A stretch of DNA of 64,000 nucleotides from Vibrio cincinnatiensis (GCF_022113815.1 NZ_SGOM01000006.1:178537-242536), one strand, 5' to 3'; counted from the stretch's first letter, positions 29,685-40,427 are shown. The notes: a model not told the origin generated them from the letters alone. Program-made: numbers and translations.

Positions 29685-31001
29685 ATGACAATGAAAACAA
29701 ATCGAACCTTTCTCTCCACCGCTATGGCTTGTAGCTTTATGATGATCTCCTCGACCTCATTTGCAGCGGGTTTTCAATTGGCAGAATATTCAGCAACCGG
29801 GCTTGGCCGAGCGTACGCCGGAGAGGCCGCAATGGCTGATAATGCTGGCGCTCAGTGGCGTAATCCAGCCATGCTGACTTATCTTTCAGGCACACAAGTC
29901 TCTGCTGGTGCGATTTATGTCAACCCTAATGTGGATGTAAAGGGTACCGTTCATTTTAACAACGCCCTCTCTCACGGCAATGCTTCAGACTATGCCAATG
30001 ATGCGGTTGTCCCAAATTTTTATTTCTCTCATCAGTTGAACGAGCGCGTGTTCTTAGGCTTAGCACTAGGGACCAACTATGGCATGGAAACCGATTTATC
30101 AGGCTTTGCAGCCAGTCATTTTGGTGACGAAGCGATGATCAAAACCATGGAAGCCAACCTAAACTTAGGTTATCAATTAACTGAAACCGTCAGTGTTGGT
30201 GGTGGAGTGCGATATGTTATGGGCGAAGGGCATTTTGGTGCTAGTGTGCCTAAAAATAATATTGTTGGCATAGATTCCAATGACAGCCCTATCTCTCTTC
30301 CCCAAGGTACAACCTTAAAATATATGGAAGGCGATGACACCAGTTGGGGCTGGCAAATCGGAGCCGCTTGGCAGCTTCATCCACAACACCGAATCGCCTT
30401 TAGCTATAAATCGGAAGTGGTGATGGATTTTGAAGGCCATGCGGAAGGATTTGCTGTTAATCCTGTACAACCCACTCAACATAAGCCAGGGCAATTATCT
30501 GTTACACTCCCAGCCACCGCAGAGCTAGCGAGCTTTCATCAGCTTACCGAACAGTGGGCGATTCACAGCAGCATTAACTGGACAGATTGGAGCAGCTTTG
30601 ATCAATTAACAGCTGAGTTTAATGATGGTTCCAGTGATTTAATCAAGTCGGAAAACTGGAAAGACAGCTATCGTTTTGCACTGGGCACAAGCTATGCGTG
30701 GGATCAAGACCTCACACTACGTGCTGGGGTTGCTTATGATTTATCGGCGGTCAGTACCCGTTTTCGTACCGCAACCATTCCAGAAACGGATCGGACTTGG
30801 TTAAGTATCGGTGCCGGTTATCAGGCAACAAAACAGCTCACGCTTGATGCAGGCTTTACTTATATCTTTGCGAAAAAAGCCTCTCTCTATGAGCCTAGGG
30901 AAGACACAGATTATGACTCACAAAAACTTGCAGGCACATACACGGGTAAAGTCAGTGGTAATGTCTGGCTGGTGGGGGTTCAAGCCAGTTACCGTTTCTA
31001 G
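29685..31001 (+). CDS. fadL: FadL-family long-chain fatty acid outer-membrane channel (copy 2)
   Basis: A 438-residue paralogue of the preceding gene: signal peptide to about residue 27, then AGFQLAEYSATGLGRAYAGEAAMADNAG, then WRNPAM, a beta-barrel, and a terminal Tyr-Arg-Phe. It shares the hatch domain with copy 1 but differs in the loops, suggesting a different substrate range or a different condition of use. Two ATG codons (29685 and 29691) are possible. Vibrios commonly carry several fadL genes. The function is inferred from family and from the adjacent beta-oxidation genes. Confidence 0.92.
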   Translation: MTMKTNRTFLSTAMACSFMMISSTSFAAGFQLAEYSATGLGRAYAGEAAMADNAGAQWRNPAMLTYLSGTQVSAGAIYVNPNVDVKGTVHFNNALSHGNASDYANDAVVPNFYFSHQLNERVFLGLALGTNYGMETDLSGFAASHFGDEAMIKTMEANLNLGYQLTETVSVGGGVRYVMGEGHFGASVPKNNIVGIDSNDSPISLPQGTTLKYMEGDDTSWGWQIGAAWQLHPQHRIAFSYKSEVVMDFEGHAEGFAVNPVQPTQHKPGQLSVTLPATAELASFHQLTEQWAIHSSINWTDWSSFDQLTAEFNDGSSDLIKSENWKDSYRFALGTSYAWDQDLTLRAGVAYDLSAVSTRFRTATIPETDRTWLSIGAGYQATKQLTLDAGFTYIFAKKASLYEPREDTDYDSQKLAGTYTGKVSGNVWLVGVQASYRF

Positions 31002-31311
31002 CTAAGTTCATCCGCCTGTATCAAAAGCAAAGAAAAAGACTGAGGGGAAAACCTCAGTCTTTAGGTGCAAGCAAAGGTGTATCAATCAGTGGTTTATTTA
31101 ACCGTAGTCGGTTATTACGTTCACTGCCAATATTTTAGCGCTACAGTGGTATCATGCGACGCAATCGTTATTTTGATGAAATTAACACTTCTCTCAATTT
31201 CCCTCCCCCAACACTTTCTAACCCGGATGAAAACCCTTAGGTTTACTTGGTGTTTCATAACATTAAGTTAGGCTACTATAAATCCATTCGTAGCAAAGAA
31301 AGGGATTAAGC
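31002..31311. other. Region between fadL copy 2 and cobO
   Basis: 310 bp with the fadL2 terminator at its left end and otherwise no gene I can support. A 68-codon plus-strand frame at 31065 has no start signal or family match. There is no cobalamin-riboswitch-like pattern before cobO. Confidence 0.5.
31035..31062 (+). terminator. Terminator of fadL copy 2
   Basis: An 11-bp stem AAAGACTGAGG / CCTCAGTCTTT (31035-31045 with 31052-31062) with a 6-nt loop. The T tract is short. Confidence 0.8.
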
Positions 31312-31917
31312 ATGTCCAATGACGACATTAAACAGCAGCGGCACCAAGCACGTCAGCAAAAAGTGAAAGAACAGGTTGATGCTCGTATTGCACAAGCACA
31401 AGAAGAAAAAGGACTATTGTTGATTATTACCGGTAATGGCAAAGGCAAATCCACCTCAGGTTTTGGAACCATTGCCCGAGCCGTTGGGCACGGACAAAAA
31501 TGCGCCGTTGCACAATTTATCAAAGGTACATGGGAGAATGGTGAGCGAAATCTCTTAGAAAAACTCGGAGTAGAATTTCAAGTCATGGCCACAGGTTTCA
31601 CTTGGGATACACAAAATAGACAAGCAGACACTCAAGCCGCACAACTAGTCTGGCATGAATGTCGACGAATGCTGAACGATCCTTCACTGGAAGTGGTATT
31701 ATTTGATGAGCTGACTTACATGGTTAATTACGGCTATATTGAGTTAGAGGAAGTCGTCTCTGCCTTAGCAGAACGCCCCGCAATGCAGTCCGTTATAATC
31801 ACGGGCCGTGGGGCCCATCGAACCCTCATTGAAATGGCCGATACCGTATCGGAAGTCAAAAATATCAAACACGCCTTTGATGCCGGAGTCAAAGCTCGGC
31901 AAGGCGTTGACTGGTAA
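31312..31917 (+). CDS. cobO: Cob(I)alamin adenosyltransferase, CobO/BtuR type
   Basis: Transfers the adenosyl group of ATP to cob(I)alamin or corrinoids in coenzyme B12 synthesis and salvage. The 201-residue protein has the P-loop GNGKGKST (41-48), the conserved GTWENGERNLLE, and VLFDELTYMVNYGY and VIITGRGAHRTLIEMAD toward the C-terminus, all BtuR/CobO marks. No other cobalamin genes lie nearby. It stands alone with an inverted repeat after the stop (31936-31944 with 31963-31971). Confidence 0.95.
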   Translation: MSNDDIKQQRHQARQQKVKEQVDARIAQAQEEKGLLLIITGNGKGKSTSGFGTIARAVGHGQKCAVAQFIKGTWENGERNLLEKLGVEFQVMATGFTWDTQNRQADTQAAQLVWHECRRMLNDPSLEVVLFDELTYMVNYGYIELEEVVSALAERPAMQSVIITGRGAHRTLIEMADTVSEVKNIKHAFDAGVKARQGVDW

Positions 31918-32033
31918 GCAGATAAGCCGATGATAATTCCCGATAATGCGCAACCACACATCATCGGGAATCGATGAGTAACAAAGTATGACTCGATCTC
32001 GGACGAAAGCTTTGACTCCGAGCAACGTCTCGA

Positions 32034-34157
32034 TTACCGTTTCAGTAACCCTTTGAGCAACCCATCTACTGCTTGTTTTGTCTCTTCATTTTTAATTTTA
32101 TCGCCCAGTTTTTCTATTCCTCGGTCAATCTCTTTTTGTGCTTTTTGTTTCAATACATCATCAAACACCAAGCGGAATTTAGGATCGGCCCATTGACCGG
32201 AAATATGAATAGGCACCGTCACATCGCGTAACTCATCAATATCTTTCCCGCCTTGGCCTTTTAGTGTTCCAACAATCGAGGTTCGTACAAGAAAATCAAC
32301 GCTTTCCTGTATGTAATTTGCCTTCCCTTCACCATGAACACGTAGGAGTGGTGATTGCATGGTTAGATTTGAGGTGGAAACTTCCCCTTTATTCAGTTTC
32401 AGCGTCGCACTCATAGCACTGAAATCCGTCTTCTTCACCGAATCCGATTCCTCTGCGCGTTGCCCTTTAATTTTGGCGTAGCTAGTACGAATCAACTGAG
32501 CAATATTAATTCCGTTAACAGCGCCATCAGAAAACTTAATGGCTACAGTACCAACAAGGTTTTGCTGAATACCCGTCGGCGTTAAGCTCTTTCCTTGAAT
32601 ATCAGCCTCAATATTACCCGTCCCTTCTAGCATTTTATTGTTCAGTACATCAACCAATAAGGGCTGCACTTTTACCCCGGTTATCGTTTTTTTTACGTGA
32701 TAAGTGGCCGGTGTTTTTCGAGCATCAATCTGAGCACTGGCCTGAACTTTGCCTTGATAAAGTTCAGCCGTCAGTGAACTGAGATCAATGACACCGCGAT
32801 TAACAGAGAAACGAGTCTGTACCTTATGCAGTTTGGCATTGGCGGCTTTTAATTGGTCAATCGTTACTTGCCCAGCAATATCCAATCCTTTCAAAGCCGA
32901 TAAATCAGGCTCAACTTCTTGTGTCGGTACTGATGCTGTTTTTTGCGCATTCTGAGTAGGTTGAACATTTTCAGCAGGTTCCGTTTGTGATTGGCCTATC
33001 CCCAAAAACTCATCAAGGTCGATATGTTGACTGTGTAACGTAAAGCGAACTTGTGGAATATCGGTCAATTTCACACTCGCCTTACCCGCCAATTCCAGTG
33101 TGTTAGCGGCCAGTTTATCCAGTATCAGATTGAGCGAGCTTTTCGCTATATCGAAAGAGAAAGAAGCATTCATTGCAACCTTCATCGGTGATTGAGGTAA
33201 AGCTTCACCTTGCAAATTGGCGATCAGATCGAGTTTATCAACAGATACAGTGGAGACGGTGGAATCCACTGTGAGTGCCGTTTTCCCTGCCACATCCAAT
33301 TGTAAATCAGCGGCTTTCCCTTTCATGGTGAAAGCCATCGAGTTGGCTTTATCAAATTCAAAGGTAGCCAGTTCAACCGTTAGAGCGTCGATCTGAGTAG
33401 CGCTATCGTTAAAATGCGCACTCAAGGCAATATTTCGTAAAGCGTATTGCTTAAAATTCTCTGATAACTTAATTTCTGCTGCACCTGCGGCGCCAAATTG
33501 CTGCTGGTTATTGCTACCTTGTGCAGAAAAATCGACTTTTGTCCATTTGTTCGCTGCAAATTCAGATACCGTTAACTGAACATCGTATAGCTTAAGGTGA
33601 GTTGCCGCTTGGTTATCTTGAATGTCTAACCGAGCATTTTTGATAGTGACACCCGCCAAATTAATATCCCAAGCCTTATCTGTCGTCGTAGACGCTGAGC
33701 TTACCTCCTCTGTCTCTACTTGCATTTCTTTGGCCGATGCTGGTTTCATCTCCTCGGTATTGGATGCCTGAGTTAAGCTGTCAATATTTGAACGGCCATC
33801 TTCCAAAGTTTCCAGATAAACTTCAGCACCTTCTAACTGAACATTACCAATATGCAGTTGGCTATCCAGCAAGGGCATGACCGAGATCTCTATACCAACC
33901 CGATCGACTTTAAACAAATTGGTTTGACTGAAGCCAACGGGGTTTCTTAACTCCGTTTTGCCAAGTTCTAAGCCTATCGATGGGAAGAATGTCCAACGGA
34001 TATCCCCCTCTATGACTAGCTCAAGACCCGTTTGTTTCTTGGTTTGTTCCACAATCAAAGGTTTAAATTGATTAGGATTAACAAAAATAACTAACGCTGC
34101 GATTGCGCCAACCACAATAACCAACAACGCAGCAATGAAGAGGGACAGTTTTTTCAT
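32034..34157 (-). CDS. asmA: AsmA-family envelope protein
   Basis: A 707-residue AsmA protein, with an N-terminal membrane anchor (about residues 4-27) and a large periplasmic body. Family sequences are visible at both ends (ELVIEGDIRWTFFPSIGLELGKTELRN near residue 50, and the C-terminal LRVHGEGKANY, DVTVPIHISGQWADPKFRLVFDDVL). AsmA-like proteins are thought to bridge the envelope and carry phospholipids to the outer membrane; E. coli AsmA alleles affect OmpF assembly. The product is longer than the E. coli protein (617 aa) owing to a low-complexity Thr/Gln/Glu insert around 400-420. E. coli has the same asmA-(dcd)-udk order. Confidence 0.93.
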   Translation of the reverse strand: MKKLSLFIAALLVIVVGAIAALVIFVNPNQFKPLIVEQTKKQTGLELVIEGDIRWTFFPSIGLELGKTELRNPVGFSQTNLFKVDRVGIEISVMPLLDSQLHIGNVQLEGAEVYLETLEDGRSNIDSLTQASNTEEMKPASAKEMQVETEEVSSASTTTDKAWDINLAGVTIKNARLDIQDNQAATHLKLYDVQLTVSEFAANKWTKVDFSAQGSNNQQQFGAAGAAEIKLSENFKQYALRNIALSAHFNDSATQIDALTVELATFEFDKANSMAFTMKGKAADLQLDVAGKTALTVDSTVSTVSVDKLDLIANLQGEALPQSPMKVAMNASFSFDIAKSSLNLILDKLAANTLELAGKASVKLTDIPQVRFTLHSQHIDLDEFLGIGQSQTEPAENVQPTQNAQKTASVPTQEVEPDLSALKGLDIAGQVTIDQLKAANAKLHKVQTRFSVNRGVIDLSSLTAELYQGKVQASAQIDARKTPATYHVKKTITGVKVQPLLVDVLNNKMLEGTGNIEADIQGKSLTPTGIQQNLVGTVAIKFSDGAVNGINIAQLIRTSYAKIKGQRAEESDSVKKTDFSAMSATLKLNKGEVSTSNLTMQSPLLRVHGEGKANYIQESVDFLVRTSIVGTLKGQGGKDIDELRDVTVPIHISGQWADPKFRLVFDDVLKQKAQKEIDRGIEKLGDKIKNEETKQAVDGLLKGLLKR

Positions 34158-34177
34158 CTGCTTTTCCTTGCTTGACG

Positions 34178-34208
34178 AGATAAAGAAAGTGGCACTTAAA
34201 GTGCCACT
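34178..34208 (-). terminator. Terminator of udk
   Basis: A 10-bp stem AGTGGCACTT / AAGTGCCACT (34188-34197 with 34199-34208); the minus strand continues with a T-rich stretch. It lies between udk and asmA. Confidence 0.65.
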
Positions 34209-34244
34209 GATACTGCAAAATATAAAGTCAACTATCGGTTAAAT

Positions 34245-34886
34245 TTATGATTTTAGCAACTTCGCTATATGCGCTTTCAACACATCAATCGCAATACGAT
34301 TTTTTCCTCCGCGAGGAACAATAATATCGGCATACTGCTTTGAGGGTTCAATAAACTGCATAAACATAGGGCGAACCGTTTTTTGATATTGCTTTAATAC
34401 CGATTCCATCGTCCGTCCACGCTCTTCTACATCACGTTTTACGCGACGCAATAAGCAAATATCTAGAGGGGTATCCATAAAAATAGAGGCATGCATTAAA
34501 TCACGTAAACGGGGGTCGGTAAGCAGTAAAATGCCTTCAAGAATAATGACTTTTTTAGGGGTCAAAAGAGTGGTATTCGCGGTGCGGGTGTGTTCACTGT
34601 AGCTGTATTCTGGAACTTCTACCGCTTCACCTCGTACCAAAGCTTGTAGATGTTCACATAACAGATCGTGATCTAAAGCATTCGGGTGGTCGTAATTGGT
34701 TTTGACACGCTCGTCCATACTCAGATGGCTTTGGTCTTTGTAATAGCAATCTTCCGTGATCACACCGATTTGATGGTCGCCTACTTTAGCGCGAAGTTCA
34801 TTATAAATGGTACTCGCTATGAGGCTTTTCCCAGAAGCAGAAGCGCCAGCAATACCGACGATGACGCATTGATTATTATCAGACAT
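34245..34886 (-). CDS. udk: Uridine kinase
   Basis: Phosphorylates uridine and cytidine to UMP and CMP in pyrimidine salvage. The 213-residue length is that of E. coli Udk. The P-loop GASASGKS lies at residues 14-21, followed by [11 protein letters not shown], the nucleoside-binding [14 protein letters not shown], and [12 protein letters not shown]. The same neighbourhood (asmA, apbC, metG) is found in E. coli. The window also has udp, another uridine-salvage enzyme, about 5 kb away. Confidence 0.97.
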   Translation of the reverse strand: MSDNNQCVIVGIAGASASGKSLIASTIYNELRAKVGDHQIGVITEDCYYKDQSHLSMDERVKTNYDHPNALDHDLLCEHLQALVRGEAVEVPEYSYSEHTRTANTTLLTPKKVIILEGILLLTDPRLRDLMHASIFMDTPLDICLLRRVKRDVEERGRTMESVLKQYQKTVRPMFMQFIEPSKQYADIIVPRGGKNRIAIDVLKAHIAKLLKS

Positions 34887-35061
34887 GGTTCAGTGTACCC
34901 GATACGTGTATGTGAGGAATGAAGATAAACCGCCTGATTATAGGGAGTTCATTCTATAGATACCAGTTCGTAAAGGGGTAAAATATCAGTAATTTCTTGG
35001 CTTGAATAAAATGACAACAACGCAAACGATTACCTAGTGATAGCTGAAAATTTTGTGAGGG

Positions 35062-35092
35062 ATAAAATGAAGCGGTGCATTCAAACACCGCT
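35062..35092 (-). terminator. Terminator of apbC
   Basis: A 7-bp stem AGCGGTG / CACCGCT (35071-35077 with 35086-35092); the minus strand then reads TTCATTTTATC. Confidence 0.65.
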
Positions 35093-35104
35093 AACATAAG
35101 CGAC

Positions 35105-36181
35105 TTAATCGACCAAGGCTAAGTCAATCATCTCGGGTTTTGCTTTACCTTGCCAATATAAGCTGGCACAAATTCGTTCAGCGAGAGCATAGAAGATCTG
35201 GCTGTGTTCACTCTCTGGACGAGCCATGACGGTTGGAGTGCCAGCGTCAATATCTTCACGCATATGAATATGCAAAGGGATCTGAGCCAGCAACGCCAAA
35301 CCATATTCTCCCGCTAATGTTTGTGCTCCACCCACACCAAAAATCGCTTCTTTTTCTCCACAGTGGCTACAAATGTGGTAACTCATATTTTCCACTAAGC
35401 CAACCACAGGCACTGCCACTTTCTCAAACATAGCCGCCCCCTTACGGGCATCAGCTAGGGCTAGATCTTGGGGGGTTGTCACAATCACAGCCCCTGTCAC
35501 CGGAATTTGCTGAGAGAGCGTCAATTGAATGTCTCCCGTACCCGGCGGCATATCGATCACCAGATAATCAAGCTCTGGCCATTCGGTTTCATTCAGCAGT
35601 TGGGATAACGCTTTCGACGCCATCGGGCCTCGCCAAATGGCCGCATCGGCTTTATCAACTAAATAACCGATAGAATGGGTATAAATGCCATGCGCTTTCA
35701 CAGGCTGCATCCATTTGTTCTCTCTCACTTCAGGCTTAGCATTTAGCATACCAAACATCATAGGAACAGAAGGCCCATAAATATCTGCATCGAGCAAGCC
35801 AACCTTCGCCCCACTGCCCGCAATAGCAAGTGCTAGGTTTGCAGCCGTAGTGGATTTACCAACCCCCCCCTTGGCGGAGGTTACCGCAATAATATTTTTA
35901 ACCCCTTTCACACGATTGGCCACTTGGGTCACTAAGGCTTTAGGCACCACAGAAATATGATAATCAAAAGAGGCAACCTCTTGCGCAGTTTGCTGCTGAA
36001 CAATCCAATCTTGTAACTGGGTAACGAGCGTTTTGGCGGCAAAAGGAAGCGCTATTTCAAACTTTCCAGCCGCGGTCACTTTGACAATGTTCGGTGAATG
36101 CGCCCAATCTTCAATCAGGTTGGGATGAGAAAACTGAGTCAGCCAAGAGCAAAAATCGTGTTTGGACGTAAATGTGAGCAT
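35105..36181 (-). CDS. apbC: Iron-sulfur cluster carrier ATPase ApbC (Mrp)
   Basis: A P-loop ATPase of the Mrp/NBP35 family that binds and delivers iron-sulfur clusters. The 358-residue product starts at ATG 36181 (MLTFTSKHDF), directly after AAGGAGG; the ORF extends 13 codons upstream without support. It has the deviant Walker A with SAKGGVGKSTTAANLAL near residue 108, the LDADIYGPSVP motif, DMPPGTGDIQLTL, and the cluster-binding CSHCGEKE (CxxC). It is divergent from metG, the same pair as in E. coli. Confidence 0.96.
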   Translation of the reverse strand: MLTFTSKHDFCSWLTQFSHPNLIEDWAHSPNIVKVTAAGKFEIALPFAAKTLVTQLQDWIVQQQTAQEVASFDYHISVVPKALVTQVANRVKGVKNIIAVTSAKGGVGKSTTAANLALAIAGSGAKVGLLDADIYGPSVPMMFGMLNAKPEVRENKWMQPVKAHGIYTHSIGYLVDKADAAIWRGPMASKALSQLLNETEWPELDYLVIDMPPGTGDIQLTLSQQIPVTGAVIVTTPQDLALADARKGAAMFEKVAVPVVGLVENMSYHICSHCGEKEAIFGVGGAQTLAGEYGLALLAQIPLHIHMREDIDAGTPTVMARPESEHSQIFYALAERICASLYWQGKAKPEMIDLALVD

Positions 36182-36339
36182 AAGCCCTCCTTTTTTGATC
36201 ATGCTACCACTCTCTTTCATGACACTGAACCCTAAAAAAGTTAAGGCCTTATCTCGACTCTTGCCTTGGCGTTGGTAGCGTCATCAGGTAGTATTAACCA
36301 TTACTTTCAATACCTATCAAATATAGCGAATAATTAAGT

Positions 36340-38406
36340 ATGGCAACTGAACCAAGAAATGTTTCTCCAAGGAAACTGCTGGTAACTTGTGCCCTTCCGT
36401 ACGCTAACGGTTCCATCCACTTAGGTCATATGCTTGAGCATATCCAAGCGGATATTTGGGTGCGTTACCAACGCCTACGCGGCAATATTGTAAACTTCAT
36501 CTGTGCAGACGACGCTCATGGCACGCCAATTATGCTTAAAGCACAGCAGATGGGTATCACACCGGAAGAGATGATCGCCGCGGTCAGCGAAGAGCATCAA
36601 AAAGATTTCGCTGGATTTGATATCAGTTTTGATAACTATCACAGTACACACAGTGAAGAAAACCGTGAGCTTGCTTCTCATATTTATCTGCAACTGAAAA
36701 AAAATGGCTTTATCTCAAGCCGTACCATTTCTCAACTCTATGATCCCGAAAAAGAAATGTTCTTACCGGATCGATTTGTTAAAGGTACTTGTCCAAAGTG
36801 TAAGTCAGAAGATCAATACGGCGATAACTGCGATGCTTGTGGCGAAACCTACAGCCCAACCGAGCTGATCAACCCTCGCTCAGCCGTTTCTGGTGCCACA
36901 CCCATTATGAAAGATTCGGAGCACTTTTTCTTCGATCTTCCTCAGTTTGAAAACATGCTCAAAGAGTGGACTCGTTCCGGTTCCCTGCAAACAGAAACCG
37001 CGAATAAAATGCAAGAATGGTTTGAATCAGGCCTTCAGCAATGGGACATCTCTCGTGATGCACCTTATTTCGGCTTTGAAATCCCTGGTGAGCAGAATAA
37101 ATTCTTCTATGTTTGGTTAGATGCCCCTATCGGCTATATGGGGTCATTTAAAAACCTCTGTAACAAACGTTCTGATCTCAATTTTGACGAGTATTGGAAT
37201 AAAGAGAGCCAAACGGAACTGTATCACTTTATCGGTAAAGACATTGTTTACTTCCACAGCCTATTTTGGCCCGCCATGCTAGATGGCAGTGGGTTCCGTA
37301 AACCAACCAATGTTTTTGTACACGGTTATGTTACGGTCAATGGCGCTAAGATGTCTAAGTCGAAAGGAACCTTTGTTAAAGCAAGTACTTACCTTAAACA
37401 TATTGAGCCGGAATGCCTACGTTACTACTACGCAGCCAAACTCAACAACCGAATTGATGATCTGGATTTGAATCTGGAAGACTTTACACAACGCGTTAAT
37501 GCCGATGTGGTGAATAAAATTGTTAACTTGGCCTCTCGTAATGCCGGCTTTATCGCCAAACGTTTTGAAGGCAAATTATCCGCCCATTTCGCCGAGCCCG
37601 AACTTTATCGTGAGTTCATTGCTGCGGCTGAACGCATTGGCGAATTGTATGAAAACCGTGAATTTGGCCGTGCCATTCGTGAAATTACTGCATTAGCGGA
37701 TAAAGCTAACCAATATGTAGATGAAAAGGCACCTTGGGTTGTAGCAAAACAAGAAGGTCAGGATCAAGCACTACAAGATATCTGTACTGTTGGTATTAAC
37801 CTATTCCGTGTGCTGATGACCTATCTAAAACCTGTGATGCCATCACTCGCTGAACGCTCTGAAGCTTTCTTAAACCAACCCTTAACTTGGGATGGTATTG
37901 CTCAACCTTTGACGGATCATCCAATCACTGCATTTAAAGCCTTGTTTAATCGTATTGATCCTAAACATATTGAAGCAATGATTGAAGAATCAAAACAAGA
38001 AGCTGCCGCTGAAAAAGCCGCCGCAGAAGCCGCTGCGCCAAAAACACAGCAAACGGAATTAAGCAAAGATCCCATCGCCGCAGAAATTGAATTTGATGAT
38101 TTTGCTAAAGTCGATTTACGCATTGCAAAAATTCTTTCTTGCGAAGCCGTTCCGAAAGCCGATAAGTTGCTTAAGTTCCAATTAGATATTGGCGGCGAAA
38201 CACGACAAGTTTTCTCTGGAATTAAAGCCGCTTATAACCCCGAAGATCTGGTCGGAAAATACACAGTAATGGTGGCAAACCTTAAGCCTCGTAAGATGAA
38301 GTTTGGGATGTCAGAAGGGATGATTCTTGCTGCTGGCCCAGGTGGCAGCGAACTGTGGATTTTAGAACCACATGAAGGAGCTCAACCGGGCATGCGTGTG
38401 ATGTAA
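36340..38406 (+). CDS. metG: Methionyl-tRNA synthetase
   Basis: Charges tRNA-Met. The 688-residue class I synthetase has the HLGH signature (residues 27-30), the zinc-knuckle cysteines 151, 154, 164 and 167, and KMSKS at 337-341. An Ala/Glu/Lys-rich linker (about 553-572) leads to the C-terminal tRNA-binding/dimerisation domain ([21 protein letters not shown] to GMRVM), the full-length E. coli arrangement. It is divergent from apbC. Confidence 0.98.
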   Translation: MATEPRNVSPRKLLVTCALPYANGSIHLGHMLEHIQADIWVRYQRLRGNIVNFICADDAHGTPIMLKAQQMGITPEEMIAAVSEEHQKDFAGFDISFDNYHSTHSEENRELASHIYLQLKKNGFISSRTISQLYDPEKEMFLPDRFVKGTCPKCKSEDQYGDNCDACGETYSPTELINPRSAVSGATPIMKDSEHFFFDLPQFENMLKEWTRSGSLQTETANKMQEWFESGLQQWDISRDAPYFGFEIPGEQNKFFYVWLDAPIGYMGSFKNLCNKRSDLNFDEYWNKESQTELYHFIGKDIVYFHSLFWPAMLDGSGFRKPTNVFVHGYVTVNGAKMSKSKGTFVKASTYLKHIEPECLRYYYAAKLNNRIDDLDLNLEDFTQRVNADVVNKIVNLASRNAGFIAKRFEGKLSAHFAEPELYREFIAAAERIGELYENREFGRAIREITALADKANQYVDEKAPWVVAKQEGQDQALQDICTVGINLFRVLMTYLKPVMPSLAERSEAFLNQPLTWDGIAQPLTDHPITAFKALFNRIDPKHIEAMIEESKQEAAAEKAAAEAAAPKTQQTELSKDPIAAEIEFDDFAKVDLRIAKILSCEAVPKADKLLKFQLDIGGETRQVFSGIKAAYNPEDLVGKYTVMVANLKPRKMKFGMSEGMILAAGPGGSELWILEPHEGAQPGMRVM

Positions 38407-38437
38407 CCCACTTAGAATCATTCAGCTCTATTTAGTT

Positions 38438-38472
38438 AGCCCCTATGAGTCACCAGCATTAGGGGCTTTTTT
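38438..38472 (+). terminator. Rho-independent terminator of metG
   Basis: An 8-bp stem AGCCCCTA / TAGGGGCT (38438-38445 with 38460-38467) with a T run. Confidence 0.85.
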
Positions 38473-38624
38473 GTATCAGCGATCACTCTTTTCGAGCATC
38501 TCGCACCAACTCAGTGCAGTCCATTTTATCATCAAAAATTAACCGATTGATTTATAAGGCATAAAATATTGGCACCAAGCGTGCTACTCCTTGGGTGGTA
38601 ACCAACATAAACAAGGAGTGGCTT

Positions 38625-39431
38625 ATGTTTGTCTTGATCTCAATGCTTATCTCTGTAGGCGTGTTGTATTTGATGTTCTTCTTTGCAAAACAAAAGGAGT
38701 CTACCTTACAAAGAAAATACACGTTATTGGTTGATTTGCGTCAGTTACTCTACTTATGTCGTCAACATCGTAGTGCCACACATCATAGCCTGATGTTTGG
38801 CCAAGAACGCGAAGTAGAGCTACAACATTTACAACAACAGATAGAAGAAAAATCAGAGCATCTTATTGCTACTGCCCACTTTGACAATAAGCCGATGTAT
38901 CGAATTTTACAGCTAAAGTTAAAGGCGCTAACGAATGAATGGTCAACGTGGAGCGTGGCTCGTAATCAAATGCTGCATGGTAAAGCTATCCGCCACTGCC
39001 TATTTTTACTCGATGAAGTCATGTTGGCTTGGCTGGTCGAATCCAACCGAGAAGATTTGAGCGATGAATACCACATGAACTGGCAGCAAGTGCTCGATAG
39101 TATGGATGCTTTAACTCAACTTCGGATTTGTATTGAAGAGATGCATACTGAGGAGGGGCGGTCACGACTAAAACATTATTGTGATGCAGTACGACGTAAA
39201 CTCAATCAATTGGCGTTAATAAGCCCGTTGTCTATCGCGTCGCCTACCTGCAGTGAAGCGATGCGTCGCTTAGCAGAGTACCACGATAGCCGGACTTTTG
39301 AGATGGAGCCAGAAGCCTTTTATCAGCTCACTTCAGAAATTTCGCTCAGTATTGCTGATGTATATGATCAAATGCTGGCAGATCTGACCGAAAACCTATA
39401 TTTACCCTTACCGAAACAGGTTCTGGCTTAA
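38625..39431 (+). CDS. Hypothetical membrane-anchored helical protein
   Basis: A 268-residue protein I do not recognise with confidence. It starts at ATG 38625 after AAGGAG (a GTG at 38595 would add ten residues). Residues 1-21 form a single membrane helix; residues 45-100 and 130-185 are charged, helical and partly coiled-coil (VELQHLQQQIEEKSEHL). The overall shape, a membrane anchor followed by long helices, resembles nitrate/nitrite-sensing (NIT-like) helical bundles, but no conserved motif proves this and no output domain follows. It has its own terminator shared with udp. Confidence 0.6.
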   Translation: MFVLISMLISVGVLYLMFFFAKQKESTLQRKYTLLVDLRQLLYLCRQHRSATHHSLMFGQEREVELQHLQQQIEEKSEHLIATAHFDNKPMYRILQLKLKALTNEWSTWSVARNQMLHGKAIRHCLFLLDEVMLAWLVESNREDLSDEYHMNWQQVLDSMDALTQLRICIEEMHTEEGRSRLKHYCDAVRRKLNQLALISPLSIASPTCSEAMRRLAEYHDSRTFEMEPEAFYQLTSEISLSIADVYDQMLADLTENLYLPLPKQVLA

Positions 39432-39437
39432 CTAAAT

Positions 39438-39459
39438 AAGCACCGCATTCGCGGTGCTT
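39438..39459. terminator. Bidirectional terminator between 38625 gene and udp
   Basis: A 9-bp stem AAGCACCGC / GCGGTGCTT (39438-39446 with 39451-39459) with an ATTC loop, between convergent genes. Confidence 0.8.
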
Positions 39460-39465
39460 TAGCGC

Positions 39466-40224
39466 TTATTTGAGCATTTTACGAGCGGCTTCCACCACCA
39501 CTTTGATAGAGCGTGCTTCGGTTTCTTTTAGCGTAGCATGATCAGGAATTTCTTTTTGTGTCCGGTTAATAATCACCCCCGCAACACACCCCGCTTTTAA
39601 CCCAGAGCTAGCACACATGGTCAATAACGTTGCTGATTCCATTTCAAAGTTAAGCACACCCATTTCTTGCCACTCTTTCATCGAACCTTGAAAACGGCGC
39701 ACAACACGTCCAGTAAAAGTATCATAACGCTCTTGGCCTGGATAAAACGTATCGCTTGATGCCGTCACCCCTGTATGAACAACTGCACCACTTTCCTCTA
39801 CCGCTTGTTTCATTGCCAAAGCCACGTCAAAATCGGGAACCGCAGGAAACTCCATTGGTGCGAAATGCAAACTTGCACCATCAAGTCGAACCGACCCTGT
39901 GGTCACAATCATATCCCCAACATTGATATGGGGTTGAATCGCACCAGTTGTACCAACGCGTAAAAATGAACGAACCCCTAACTGTGCTAACTCTTCAACG
40001 GCAATTGACGTTGAAGGGCCACCGATTCCTGTTGAGCAAACCACCACAGAATGGCCATCTAACTCAGCACGATAAAGTGTGTATTCACGGTGGCTCGCTA
40101 AAAAGACAGGGTTATCCATCAATTCAGCAATTTTTTGCACACGAGCCGGATCACCAGGAATAATCGCTAAAGTGGCTCCATTTAAATCGCCCTGAGTAAC
40201 ACCTAAGTGAAATACAGCTTGAGA
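39466..40224 (-). CDS. udp: Uridine phosphorylase
   Basis: Cleaves uridine with phosphate to uracil and ribose 1-phosphate. The 252-residue protein starts at ATG 40224 ([20 protein letters not shown]) after AAGGAG; it aligns with E. coli Udp nearly to its end. Signatures are the phosphate-binding IPGDPARV, the active-site [18 protein letters not shown] and the substrate-binding [13 protein letters not shown]. The upstream region has CytR/CRP-like elements, fitting induction by nucleosides. Confidence 0.97.
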   Translation of the reverse strand, partial: SQAVFHLGVTQGDLNGATLAIIPGDPARVQKIAELMDNPVFLASHREYTLYRAELDGHSVVVCSTGIGGPSTSIAVEELAQLGVRSFLRVGTTGAIQPHINVGDMIVTTGSVRLDGASLHFAPMEFPAVPDFDVALAMKQAVEESGAVVHTGVTASSDTFYPGQERYDTFTGRVVRRFQGSMKEWQEMGVLNFEMESATLLTMCASSGLKAGCVAGVIINRTQKEIPDHATLKETEARSIKVVVEAARKMLK

Positions 40225-40365
40225 CATAAGTAACTCCTTCATCGTGGCTTATTCAGCACATCATTAGTATTGGGTACATCACTACTCTAGCCCAGCCCTG
40301 AGCACCAATAAGTGACAAGAATCACAACAACGAAAGTAACAAATCAATAATTTACAAAGGAAAAC

Positions 40366-40402
40366 GATTTGCATCACATATTCATGCTGTATTGATGCAA
40401 TC
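40366..40402 (-). promoter_or_regulatory. Candidate CytR-type operator upstream of udp
   Basis: GATTTGCATCA and TGATGCAATC form an inverted pair of TTGCAT-like octamers, the element bound by CytR in E. coli. The CRP-like half TCACA lies beside the left arm. Assignment is by motif resemblance only. Confidence 0.4.
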
Positions 40403-40427
40403 AAAAACAACATCCTGTCAAACCTAG

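Noticed and set aside
31065..31271. 68-codon plus-strand ORF
   Set aside because: No ribosome-binding site or family match; it overlaps the fadL2 terminator.
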